Assembly: GCA_020634815.1 (NCBI GenBank)
Contig: JACKBA010000002.1
Coordinates: forward strand, 248,001-312,000
Source of the DNA: Caldilineaceae bacterium
GTDB taxonomy: Bacteria; Chloroflexota; Anaerolineae; Caldilineales; Caldilineaceae
Length of the DNA stretch: 64,000 nucleotides
Direction: 5' to 3'
Each line of letters begins with the position of its first letter. Position 1 is the first letter of the stretch. The position numbers were made by a program, and so were the translations under genes. This document shows, in pieces, positions 1-8,545 of this stretch. Under the pieces are notes generated by a model. It worked only from the letters and a program-made list of their open reading frames with translations. It ran no database searches and was not told where the DNA came from.

Positions 1-2
1 AC

Positions 3-3000
3 GGCTTCGAGAACGCCGATGCGACGCAGTGGGTCTCCCAGGATTGGAGCGCCTACGAAGGACTGTCCTTCTGGCTCTACGGCCAGGGCGCCGGCGCCAG
101 TCTCTTCATCGACGTGATCGACAATCGCAACGACCCGGCGCAGCCGCGCGACGACGCCGAACGCTACTCCATCACCTTTGCCGACGACACCGCGGGCTGG
201 AAGCTGGTGCAGATTCCCTTTGCCAACTTTGCGCGCAAGGACATCGGCAACGGCGCACCCAACGACGGCTTCACGCTGACGTCGGTGCACGGCTGGGCCT
301 TCGGCACGACGACGCCGGGCGCGGCTACCTATTACATCGACGATGTCTCTGTCTACGGCACGGCGCCGGTGCGACCGCTGACGGTCGGCTTTGGCGCAGC
401 GACGGTTAACGTCAAGGAAGGGCGCACGGCCAACGTGGTCGTCAAGCTGAGCAAGCCGGCTGAGACGGAGGTCTCGGTCAACTACAACACGGCCGACGGC
501 ACGGCGGTCGCCAATCGCAACTACGTCCCGGCGGCGGGCACGCTCACCTTTGCGCCGGGCGTCACGCAGCAGACTTTCCAGGTCGAGACGCTGGGCAACG
601 GCAAGTGGCAGGGCGGCAAGAGCGTGCTGCTCCAGCTCAGCAACCCGGTCAACATCAACCTGGGCACGCCCGCGATCGCCGGGTTGAACATCCAGGAAGT
701 CGACCCGTACGACCCGAACCTGCTCGACGACTTCGAGATGGCGCCGTACATGTTCAGCCTGCACCGCGATGGCAAGCGCGACGACGATGGCGGCCGCGAC
801 AAAGATTCCGACGACGCCGTGAGCGCGGCCGGCGCCGATGGCAGGTCGCCCAAGGCGGCGCTGACCTCGCTGGAGATCCCGGCCGATTCGCCGCTGGCGC
901 TGCCCAACCAGGGCGCGTTCGAGCGCGTGCTGAGCGTCGATCGCAGCGGCAAGGGCCAGTCCGAGATCGAATTTGGCCGGCGCTTTGCCCTCGGCCAGAA
1001 CTGGAGCGGCACGCAAGGGCTGAACTTCTGGTACTACGGCAACAACACGGGCCGCAAGGTCAAGGTTACGCTGCTCGACAACCAGGCGCCCGATCCCGGT
1101 CCGGCCGGCTGGAAGCTGGTCTGGCGTGACGAGTTCAACGCACGCGCCGGCAAGGCGCCCGACCAGAGCGTCTGGGGCTACGAGATCGGCGACGGCACCG
1201 TCAACGGCATCCCCGGCTGGGGCAACGACGAGTTGGAGTATTACACCAACAGCACCGAGAATGCCGCCACCGACGGCAAGGGCAATCTGGCGATCACCGT
1301 CAAGGAAGCCGACGGATCACTCACCTGTTACTACGGCCCGTGCAAGTACACCTCGGCGCGCCTGCTGACGAAGGACAAGTTCGAGGTCGCCTACGGCCGT
1401 GTCGAAGCGCGCGTCAAGGTCCCGCGCGGCGCGGGCCTGTGGCCGGCCTTCTGGAGCCTGGGCACCGACATCGACCGCGTCGGCTGGCCGCAGACGGGCG
1501 AGATCGACATCATGGAGAACGTCGGGCGCCAGCCCAACCAGGTCTTTGGCACGATCCACGGTCCCGGCTACTCCGGCGGCCAGAGCTTCGGCGGCATCTA
1601 CGATCTGCCCAATCCTGTGGCTGACGACTACCATACCTTTGCCGTGGAATGGCAGCCCGGCGAAATTCGCTGGTACATCGACGGCATTCTCTATCACACC
1701 GCCAAGCCCGAAAGCGTGGCGCCCAATCAGTGGGTCTTCGACCATCCCTTCTTCCTGCTGCTCAACGTGGCCGTCGGCGGCAACTTCGGCGGCCCGGTCG
1801 GCCCCGACACCGTCTTCCCGCAGACCATGCTGGTCGACTACGTGCGGGTCTACCAGGCGCAGGACACGGCCGAGCGCTTCGAGGCCCAGTTCCGAGACGA
1901 CTTCAGCGGCTGGAAGCGCGTCAGCGTGCCCTTCAGCAGCTTCAAGCGCAGCGACGACCAGCCCAAAGGCGCGCCGCGCGATGGCCTGACCCTCTCCAGT
2001 GTGTGGGGCTACGGCTTCCAGATTCCGGGCGGCTACCGCGGCCAGCAAATCCTGCTCGACCAGGTGCGCGTCCAGCCGAACTGCGCCTATGACGTGACGG
2101 TGACGAACACGGCCGATGCCGGCGCCGGTTCGCTGCGCCAGGCGCTCGCCGACGTCTGCTTCGCCGGCACCATCGGCTTCGCCCCGGCACTGGCCGGCCA
2201 GACGATTGTGTTGTCGTCCGAGCTGACGATCGCCAAACCTGTGACGATCAACGGTGCGGGCGCGCCCGGGCTGACGATCAGCGGCGGCGGCGCCGTGCGC
2301 GCCTTCGTGGTCAACGCCTTCATCCCGGCGACGCTGCGCAACCTCACTGTCAGCAACGGTTACGGCTGGGAGCTGGCAGGCGGCATTCTCAATAACGGCA
2401 CGCTCACGCTGGACCGCGTCACGGTCGCCAACAACAACGTGACAACCTCAGGCGTCGACTTCTGGAAGGGTGGCGCCGGGATCTACAACGGCGACGGCAG
2501 CACGCTGACGCTCGTCGACAGCACCGTGCGCGACAATCGCGCCGAGGGCGGGGCGGGCGGCGGTGTCTACGCCTTCTTCAACGCCGCGGTCGACATCGTG
2601 CGCAGCACGATCTCGGGCAACGTGGCGACCGACGTGGGCGGCGGCATTCGCTCGCTGGGCGACTTCACCATCGTCAACAGCACGATCAGCGGCAACACGT
2701 CGACGGGCTGGCACGGCGGCGCTATCTTCCACACCGAGGGCACCATGGAGATCGCCAACTCGACGATTACCAACAATGCCGGGCCGGAGTGGGCGCCGTC
2801 GGCGATCTTCCTGGGCGAGTGGGGGCCGCTCGTGCCGGTGCTCAAGCTCACGAACACGATTGTCGCGGGCAACCGCTGGTACGCGTGCGAGCGCTTTGCC
2901 GCACCGAACCCGAATATCCTGATTTCGGGCGGCAACAACCTGATCCAGGATGCGAGCTGCAACCCGGTCGCCAGCGACCTGATCCTGGCTGACGCCGGCC

Positions 3001-3239
3001 TGGCCGCGCTGGCCGACAACGGCGGCCCGACGTGGACGCACGCGTTGGTGGACGGCAGCCCGGCCATCGACGCGGCGAACGCGACAGCGTGCCCGGCCAC
3101 CGATCAGCGCGGCGCGCCGCGCCCGGTCGGCGCCGGCTGTGACATCGGCGCATTCGAGGCCGGCGGCGTGCCAGCCGTCACGGCGGCCGGGGTCGGCGCG
3201 CTACAGAACCCGCTCTACCTGCCGGCGATTCAACGCTAA
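3..3239 (+). CDS. Secreted multidomain GH16 beta-glucanase with CBM, Calx-beta and beta-helix domains (5' partial)
   Basis: The reading frame is open to the left edge, so the signal peptide and N-terminus lie outside the window; 1078 residues are visible. In order: a CBM/CIA30-like carbohydrate-binding domain (about 1-122), a Calx-beta domain (about 125-230), a second copy of the CBM whose chain is interrupted by a GH16 catalytic domain (GH16 about 370-625), then a right-handed beta-helix region with a choice-of-anchor-Q-like end (LADNGGPTWTHAL, SPAIDAA, DIGAFE). The GH16 active-site signature GEIDIME is intact, with both catalytic glutamates, which suggests endo-beta-1,3-glucan (laminarin-type) hydrolysis outside the cell. 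The protein ends in NPLYLPAIQR, a tail I associate with exported Chloroflexota proteins. A strong terminator follows. The exact glucan substrate is inference. Confidence 0.88.
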   Translation, partial: GFENADATQWVSQDWSAYEGLSFWLYGQGAGASLFIDVIDNRNDPAQPRDDAERYSITFADDTAGWKLVQIPFANFARKDIGNGAPNDGFTLTSVHGWAFGTTTPGAATYYIDDVSVYGTAPVRPLTVGFGAATVNVKEGRTANVVVKLSKPAETEVSVNYNTADGTAVANRNYVPAAGTLTFAPGVTQQTFQVETLGNGKWQGGKSVLLQLSNPVNINLGTPAIAGLNIQEVDPYDPNLLDDFEMAPYMFSLHRDGKRDDDGGRDKDSDDAVSAAGADGRSPKAALTSLEIPADSPLALPNQGAFERVLSVDRSGKGQSEIEFGRRFALGQNWSGTQGLNFWYYGNNTGRKVKVTLLDNQAPDPGPAGWKLVWRDEFNARAGKAPDQSVWGYEIGDGTVNGIPGWGNDELEYYTNSTENAATDGKGNLAITVKEADGSLTCYYGPCKYTSARLLTKDKFEVAYGRVEARVKVPRGAGLWPAFWSLGTDIDRVGWPQTGEIDIMENVGRQPNQVFGTIHGPGYSGGQSFGGIYDLPNPVADDYHTFAVEWQPGEIRWYIDGILYHTAKPESVAPNQWVFDHPFFLLLNVAVGGNFGGPVGPDTVFPQTMLVDYVRVYQAQDTAERFEAQFRDDFSGWKRVSVPFSSFKRSDDQPKGAPRDGLTLSSVWGYGFQIPGGYRGQQILLDQVRVQPNCAYDVTVTNTADAGAGSLRQALADVCFAGTIGFAPALAGQTIVLSSELTIAKPVTINGAGAPGLTISGGGAVRAFVVNAFIPATLRNLTVSNGYGWELAGGILNNGTLTLDRVTVANNNVTTSGVDFWKGGAGIYNGDGSTLTLVDSTVRDNRAEGGAGGGVYAFFNAAVDIVRSTISGNVATDVGGGIRSLGDFTIVNSTISGNTSTGWHGGAIFHTEGTMEIANSTITNNAGPEWAPSAIFLGEWGPLVPVLKLTNTIVAGNRWYACERFAAPNPNILISGGNNLIQDASCNPVASDLILADAGLAALADNGGPTWTHALVDGSPAIDAANATACPATDQRGAPRPVGAGCDIGAFEAGGVPAVTAAGVGALQNPLYLPAIQR

Positions 3240-3254
3240 CGGCGCAGTGTTTCA

Positions 3255-3304
3255 AGGCCGGCGTCCTTTGTCTCTCGCAGAGGACGCCGGCCTCTCCATT
3301 TTTT
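3255..3304 (+). terminator. Intrinsic terminator after the GH16 gene
   Basis: Perfect 13-bp arms, AGGCCGGCGTCCT at 3255-3267 and AGGACGCCGGCCT at 3281-3293, with a 13-nt loop, followed by a T-rich run at 3299-3304. It lies 15 bp after the stop codon of the GH16 gene. Confidence 0.85.
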
Positions 3305-3386
3305 CATCCAGGCCACGATGCAATATAGTACAATCGTCGCCCCGGCGATCCGTGAAACCCAAACGATAATCGACAGGAGCGTGACC

Positions 3387-6300
3387 ATGTCGGAAGCGCG
3401 CAACGCAACCACAGAAGGCGCCGTATCGCAGGGCGAGTATGTCGACCTGCTTGGCGAGCAATATTACTGCATCCGTGCCTATGACCGGATGGCGCCCTTT
3501 TTCATGAGCGTCATCAGCAGCGCCGACCACTGGCTCTTTATCTCGAGCACGGGCGGGCTGACGGCCGGCCGCATCAACGCCGAGTCGGCGCTATTTCCTT
3601 ATTACACCGACGACAAAGTCACAGAGAATTCGGTCAACACCGGCCCGGTCGCCTGCCTCTTTGTGCAGCGCGGCGAGCGGCGCGAACGGTGGGAACCGTT
3701 TGCCCGGCGCCGGCCGGATGACCAGGCAATCGAGCGCAATCTCTACAAGAATGTGGCGGGCGATAAGCTGATTTTCGAGGAGGTCAACCACGTGCTGGGG
3801 CTGCGCTATCGCTATGCCTGGCGTACGAGCGACCGCTTTGGCCTGGTGCGCACGGTCTGGCTGCAAAACCTGGGCGACGAGGCGTGCCACGTGCGTCTGC
3901 TCGACGGCGTGCGCAACGTGTTGCCCTACGGCGCGACGACCGCGTTGCAGACCACCATGAGCAACCTGCTCAACGCCTACAAGCGCAGCGAACTCGATGC
4001 GGCCAGCGGGCTGGGCATCTTTGCGCTGAGCGCCACGCTCACCGACCGCGCCGAACCGAGCGAGTCGCTCAAGGCGACGGTGGCGTGGCAGGTCGGGTTG
4101 GAGGGCGCCACCTACCTGCTCTCTACGCAGCAACTGGCGGCGTTCCGCAGCGGCGCCGCCGTCGAACAGGAGCGTGACGTCAAGGGGCAGCGTGGCGCCT
4201 ACCTGCTCTGCACCGAGCTGGAACTGGCCGGCGGCGCCGAGCAAAGCTGGAGCCTCGTCGCCGACGTGAACCAGGATCACAGCCAGGTCGCCGCCCTGCT
4301 CAACCTGTTGCGTGGCGACACACGGGCGCTGGCCGCCCAGGTCGAGGCCGACATCGCGCGCGGCACGGCCGAGTTGACCGCGCTTGTCGCCTCGGCGGAC
4401 GGGCTGCAAACGTCCGCCGACGAACTGACGACCGCACATCACTTTGCCAACGTGCTCTTCAACATCATGCGCGGCGGCATCTTTGTGGACAACTACCGGG
4501 TCGACAAGGTCGATCTGATTGCTTTCCTGCGCACGCGCAACCGGACGGTCGTCGAAGCCGAGCACGAGTTCGTCTCTGCGTTGCCGGCGCAACTGGGCAT
4601 CGACGAACTCTACGCACGCGCGGCCGCCACGGGCAACGACGATCTGATTCGCCTCTGCTACGAATACCTGCCGCTGACCTTCAGCCGGCGCCACGGCGAC
4701 CCGAGCCGCCCGTGGAACCGCTTCTCCATCAACCTGCGCCAGCCCGACGGCAGCCGCCGGCTGGATTACCAGGGCAACTGGCGCGACATCTTCCAGAACT
4801 GGGAGCCGCTGGCGTGGTCCTTCCCATCCTTTATGGAAGGGATGATCGCCCGCTTCGTCAATGCCACCACCGCCGACGGCTACAATCCCTACCGCGTGCT
4901 CCGCGACGGCATCGAGTGGGAGGTGCCGGAGCCGGACAATCCGTGGGCCAACATCGGCTACTGGAGCGACCACCAGCTCATTTACCTGCAAAAACTGCTC
5001 GAGGTCTCGGCGCAGTTCCACCCCGGCATGCTGGCCGAATTGCTGGATCGGCGCATCTTCAGCCACGCCGACGTGCCCTATCGCATCCGCCCGTACGCGC
5101 AGATCCTGGAGAATTCGTACGACACCATCGACTTCGACTGGGAGAGTGAACACGCCATCGAGGCCCGCGTGGCGCAGCACGGCATGGATGGTCGCCTGGT
5201 CGTCGACGCAGCGGGGAATGTCTTCCACGTCTCGCTAGCGGAGAAGCTGCTGCTGCTCATGCTGGTCAAGCTGACGAACCTGGTGCCGGAGGGCGGCATC
5301 TGGATGAACACGCAGCGCCCCGAGTGGAACGACGCCAACAACGCGCTGGTGGGCAAGGGGCTCTCCGTGGTGACGACCGCCTATCTGCGCCGCTCGTTGG
5401 TCTTCTGCCAGGCGCTGCTCGCCGAAGCCGATGCGCCGCTGACGCTGACGAGCGAGGTCAAGGGGCTGCTGGATGCCGTGGCATCGATCCTGGCCGAGCA
5501 CGCCGCGGCACTCCCCGCCGGTTTCGACGACACGCAGCGCCGCGCGGTGATGGATGCGCTGGGCACGGCCGGCAGCGACTATCGCCGGCAGATCTACGAC
5601 GCCGGCTTCAGCGGCGACGTGGCAAGTACGGACCGCGCCGAGGTGCTGGCGCTGCTTGACCTGGCGCTGGCCTATGTCGACCAGACGTTGCGCGCCAACC
5701 GGCGCGACGATGGGCTCTTTCACGCCTACAACATCCTGCAACTGCGCCCCGGCGCGGCGGGCGTCGGCCGGCTCTACGAGATGCTGGAGGGACAGGTTGC
5801 CATCCTGTCGGCCGGGCTGTTGAGCAGCGACGAGGCTGCGGCCCTATTGCAGAGTCTGCGCGCCAGCGCGCTCTACCGCGCCGACCAGCATAGCTACATC
5901 CTCTACCCGGATCGCGAGCTGCCCGGTTTCCTGGCCAAGAACAACGTGCCGGCCGCGCTGGCAGAGGAACTTCCGCTCGTGCGGCGGCTGGTCGAGCGCA
6001 ATGATCGTTCGCTGCTCGTGCGCGACGAAAACGGCGTCTACCACTTCAACGGCGCGTTCCGTAACGCGCAGGGCGTCGCCGACGCGCTGGCGCAACTGCG
6101 CCGCGACCCGGAACTCACGGCGCTGGTCGACGCCGACACGCCGCGCCTGCTCGACCTCTTCGAGGCGATCTTCCACCACGCGTCCTTCACCGGCCGTTCG
6201 GGCACCTTCTTTGCCTTCGAGGGGCTGGGCAGCATCTACTGGCACATGGTCTCCAAGCTGCTGCTGGCCGTGCAGGAGAACTTCTGGCAGGCGCATGACG

Positions 6301-6833
6301 GCGGCGCGAATCCCGCCATCACCGCCGAGCTGGCTGCGGCCTACTACGACATCCGCGCCGGCATCGGCTTCAACAAGCCGCCGGCGGTCTACGGCGCCTT
6401 CCCGACCGACCCCTATTCGCACACGCCGAAGGGACAGGGTGCCAAGCAGCCGGGCATGACCGGCCAGGTGAAAGAGGAGATCCTGACGCGCTTTGGCGAG
6501 CTGGGCGTGCGCGTGGAGGAGGGAGCGATCGTGTTCGAGCCGGCGCTGCTGCGTGCGCAGGAACTATTCGCCGAAGCGAGCACCTTCGACTACGTGGATG
6601 TTACGGGCGCCACGCAGAGCCTGGCGATGCCAGCCGGCGCGCTGGCCTTCACCCTCTGCCAGACGCCGATCGTACTCGTGCAAGGCGAACAGCCGGCCAT
6701 CGAGGTCGCCTATGCCGACGGCCGGCGCGAGCGGGTGGCGGGGAACCGTCTGGCGCTAGAGACGAGCCGGCAGATTTTCGCGCGCAGTGCAACCGTAAAG
6801 CACGTGAGCGTCCATTCCTCGACGAACCAGTAG
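3387..6833 (+). CDS. Very large GH94-like (alpha/alpha)6-barrel carbohydrate-active protein
   Basis: The 1148-residue product has no signal peptide and is probably cytoplasmic. The chosen ATG has CAGGAG upstream; an in-frame ATG at 3318 has no comparable site and overlaps the promoter. The N-terminal third looks like the beta-sandwich of GH94-type phosphorylases. The middle carries long helical repeats with NIGYWSDHQLIYLQK and, further on, RPEWNDANNALVGKG, which resembles the WND motif holding the general acid of cellobiose/cellodextrin phosphorylases (GH94). A C-terminal beta domain closes the protein. By analogy it would cleave or phosphorolyse beta-linked oligosaccharides, possibly products of the adjacent glucanase, but it is longer than typical GH94 enzymes and the substrate is unknown. 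A -10-like TATAGT lies at 3324-3329. Confidence 0.6.
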   Translation: MSEARNATTEGAVSQGEYVDLLGEQYYCIRAYDRMAPFFMSVISSADHWLFISSTGGLTAGRINAESALFPYYTDDKVTENSVNTGPVACLFVQRGERRERWEPFARRRPDDQAIERNLYKNVAGDKLIFEEVNHVLGLRYRYAWRTSDRFGLVRTVWLQNLGDEACHVRLLDGVRNVLPYGATTALQTTMSNLLNAYKRSELDAASGLGIFALSATLTDRAEPSESLKATVAWQVGLEGATYLLSTQQLAAFRSGAAVEQERDVKGQRGAYLLCTELELAGGAEQSWSLVADVNQDHSQVAALLNLLRGDTRALAAQVEADIARGTAELTALVASADGLQTSADELTTAHHFANVLFNIMRGGIFVDNYRVDKVDLIAFLRTRNRTVVEAEHEFVSALPAQLGIDELYARAAATGNDDLIRLCYEYLPLTFSRRHGDPSRPWNRFSINLRQPDGSRRLDYQGNWRDIFQNWEPLAWSFPSFMEGMIARFVNATTADGYNPYRVLRDGIEWEVPEPDNPWANIGYWSDHQLIYLQKLLEVSAQFHPGMLAELLDRRIFSHADVPYRIRPYAQILENSYDTIDFDWESEHAIEARVAQHGMDGRLVVDAAGNVFHVSLAEKLLLLMLVKLTNLVPEGGIWMNTQRPEWNDANNALVGKGLSVVTTAYLRRSLVFCQALLAEADAPLTLTSEVKGLLDAVASILAEHAAALPAGFDDTQRRAVMDALGTAGSDYRRQIYDAGFSGDVASTDRAEVLALLDLALAYVDQTLRANRRDDGLFHAYNILQLRPGAAGVGRLYEMLEGQVAILSAGLLSSDEAAALLQSLRASALYRADQHSYILYPDRELPGFLAKNNVPAALAEELPLVRRLVERNDRSLLVRDENGVYHFNGAFRNAQGVADALAQLRRDPELTALVDADTPRLLDLFEAIFHHASFTGRSGTFFAFEGLGSIYWHMVSKLLLAVQENFWQAHDGGANPAITAELAAAYYDIRAGIGFNKPPAVYGAFPTDPYSHTPKGQGAKQPGMTGQVKEEILTRFGELGVRVEEGAIVFEPALLRAQELFAEASTFDYVDVTGATQSLAMPAGALAFTLCQTPIVLVQGEQPAIEVAYADGRRERVAGNRLALETSRQIFARSATVKHVSVHSSTNQ

Positions 6834-6843
6834 CGCCACCGGC

Positions 6844-6889
6844 ACAAAGTGACTTCGAACATCAGCATGGCGACTTGAGGTCACTTTGT
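6844..6889 (+). terminator. Hairpin after the GH94-like gene
   Basis: ACAAAGTGAC at 6844-6853 pairs perfectly with GTCACTTTGT at 6880-6889. The stem can extend inward by five more pairs with two G-U wobbles. It starts 10 bp after the stop codon. There is no long T-tract, so it may act as a weak terminator or a 3'-end stabiliser. Confidence 0.5.
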
Positions 6890-6908
6890 CATACGGCCAA
6901 AACTACTC

Positions 6909-6952
6909 CACCGGATCGACTGAAAATCGCGCGATTTTCAGCCGATCCGGTG
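6909..6952. terminator. 44-bp near-perfect palindrome between convergent genes
   Basis: The arms 6909-6930 and 6931-6952 are complementary at 21 of 22 positions, and the centre (AAAATCGC/GCGATTTT) has no loop at all. It sits seven bases beyond the stop of the minus-strand membrane-protein gene, facing the end of the upstream plus-strand gene, as a bidirectional terminator would. No U-tract follows on either strand. Confidence 0.55.
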
Positions 6953-6958
6953 TGACAT

Positions 6959-7570
6959 TCACTGCTGTTCGACATCATCCGTGTCTGAGCAATCCGATGG
7001 CCCCGGGACGAACGGATGATGAGGTTGATAGTAGCGACTGAGCAACCAACCGGCCAGACCACCAACTGGTATGATGATCCACCCAACAAGCATCAGTCCG
7101 GCCAACAGCCCGCTGGTCCACCATAGGAGCTGCGCCCAGAAGATATAGAGCAACAGACCACCTACGATCGACGGAACATCAAGATGCTGTTCTCCTATTA
7201 AGTCGCCAATGAAAGCGATCATAGTTCTTACAGTAAACCAGATGTCGAGCGCAAGAAAGGTCAGTACGTAGGCAAGAACTGCAACCAGTGCTCCGCGCGT
7301 GATCGCCTGCCGAGTCGTCAGGGGATTCTCAGGATCGACCAACTGCCCGCCAATCCAGAGGCCGGCACCTGCCGCGCACGATATTGGGATGACTGAGAAC
7401 ACTACATATCCTTCCCAGTCTGTCGTAAAACCGAGTTGGCTATAGAACACCAGCACCGGAATCACGGCCACCAATGACGTCCAGCCTGCGGCCAACAGGC
7501 GGTGCTGGTTGCTCGGTTGGCCTGGAGCTCCAAGCAAGGATCGGAACCAGAGGACGAATCGTTGCGCCAC
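6959..7570 (-). CDS. Multi-pass integral membrane protein of unknown function
   Basis: The 203-residue protein is rich in hydrophobic helices: about 29-45, 57-75, 95-113 and a long C-terminal pair (about 135-178), followed by a hydrophilic tail ending DDVEQQ. No catalytic motif or known family signature is visible. The start is a GTG with GGAG unusually far upstream (about 16 nt); an in-frame TGA just upstream rules out a longer protein, but a later start is possible. AT content is higher than in its neighbours, which could mean recent acquisition. It stands alone, convergent with the GH94-like gene. Confidence 0.55.
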   Translation of the reverse strand: MAQRFVLWFRSLLGAPGQPSNQHRLLAAGWTSLVAVIPVLVFYSQLGFTTDWEGYVVFSVIPISCAAGAGLWIGGQLVDPENPLTTRQAITRGALVAVLAYVLTFLALDIWFTVRTMIAFIGDLIGEQHLDVPSIVGGLLLYIFWAQLLWWTSGLLAGLMLVGWIIIPVGGLAGWLLSRYYQPHHPFVPGPSDCSDTDDVEQQ

Positions 7571-7957
7571 AGCAGTTACCCGTCAACTCCTTTCATGATT
7601 CTCCTACCGGTCAGAAAGTGGCGGACAATGCAGCTCGTATCGAATGCCATATGCAGCAAGCATCACGCACCCGACCCGGCAACTTCGCGGCGAGCCTGCT
7701 CGATCAGCCGGAGAATATCATCTTCCCCTCCCATGAAGAGTCCGTCACATTACAATCATTGTAAAGTTAGCGTGTGGTACAGTCAACACCCATGCAAATG
7801 GGGCAAAGCGGAGACTCGACGGTCAGCGACCACCTTGCGTATACGCCGATCGCCAGGCGAACCCAGCGACAACCACTTGCTGCTACGCTGACGGGGCCAC
7901 TATCCGCGTGCACCGGCTAAGACTCAGCACGGTGCCAACTCCCAGCGGAGGACATTC
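7571..7957. other. 387-bp intergenic region with one short perfect palindrome
   Basis: This stretch separates the divergent membrane-protein gene and the tandem-repeat gene. Short open frames here show no family resemblance and no good ribosome binding site. The only structure I see is TTACAAT-C-ATTGTAA at 7750-7764, a perfect 7-bp inverted repeat of the type bound by dimeric regulators. I cannot assign promoters with confidence. Confidence 0.35.
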
Positions 7958-8524
7958 ATGGACAGCTTCATCGGTGGTGTGTTTCTTGGCATCATCATCG
8001 GCGTCTGGCTGAGCGCAGCATTCCTGTTTCTCGTCCTGCCGCGCCAAAAGCCTCGCACAAACTCTGCTCCGCCCGAGGGCCAGATTCCACCAGCCGTTTC
8101 TGCTCCGCCCGCGGGCCAGATTCCACGAACCGTTTCTGCTCCGCCCAAGGGCCAGATTCCACCAGCCGTTTCTGCTCCGCCCAAGGGCCAGATTCCACCA
8201 GCCGTTTCTGCTCCGCCCAAGGGCCAGATTGCACCAGCCGTTTCTGCTCCGCCCAAGGGCCAGATTCCACCAGCCGTAGCGGACGACGAAACTATTGACT
8301 GGCCGCCCAGAAACAAGCCCAAGCCGGTCAAGGAACCGCCCTGCCACCTGAGCCTGGATTCAGTTGAAGCGCAGGAACTCTTCCATCAGCTTGTTGTGAT
8401 GGCGCATGGCGACCACGCACAGGCCGAACGGCTTGTGTGCTACGAGAAACGCAGAAATCCGAATGCCTCTGAAAGCATGCTGATCGGCAACGCCATCTAT
8501 CGATGGCAGCGCGACAATCGGTAA
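7958..8524 (+). CDS. Membrane-anchored protein with six 12-residue proline-rich repeats
   Basis: The 188-residue protein has one N-terminal transmembrane helix (about 4-27), then six tandem copies of a 12-residue unit, SAPPKGQIPPAV with small changes, then a short charged linker and a C-terminal domain (about 130-188) with AERLVCYEKRRNPNA and AIYRWQRDNR. The C-terminal domain resembles a small, unnamed helical module I associate with cyanobacterial and Chloroflexota proteins. The repeat is probably an extended spacer on one face of the membrane. The ATG follows CAGCGGAGGACATTC, with GGAGG as Shine-Dalgarno sequence. Function unknown. Confidence 0.65.
   Translation: MDSFIGGVFLGIIIGVWLSAAFLFLVLPRQKPRTNSAPPEGQIPPAVSAPPAGQIPRTVSAPPKGQIPPAVSAPPKGQIPPAVSAPPKGQIAPAVSAPPKGQIPPAVADDETIDWPPRNKPKPVKEPPCHLSLDSVEAQELFHQLVVMAHGDHAQAERLVCYEKRRNPNASESMLIGNAIYRWQRDNR
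8063..8278 (+). repeat. Six tandem 36-bp coding repeats
   Basis: Six contiguous 36-bp units start at 8063, 8099, 8135, 8171, 8207 and 8243 and differ at only a few bases. The unit length is a multiple of three, so it encodes repeated SAPPKGQIPPAV peptides and also leaves other frames on both strands open. There are no spacers, so this is not a CRISPR array. Confidence 0.95.
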
Positions 8525-8545
8525 CGTTGTCCCGCCGCACGCAGG

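Noticed and set aside
8063..8278. CRISPR-like array of 36-bp repeats
   Set aside because: The units are directly adjacent with no spacers and encode an in-frame proline-rich peptide repeat.
7883..8347. Antisense open frames with repeated NGWWNLALGRSR-type peptides
   Set aside because: They are by-products of the 36-bp repeat, whose length keeps other frames open. No ribosome binding site or family resemblance.
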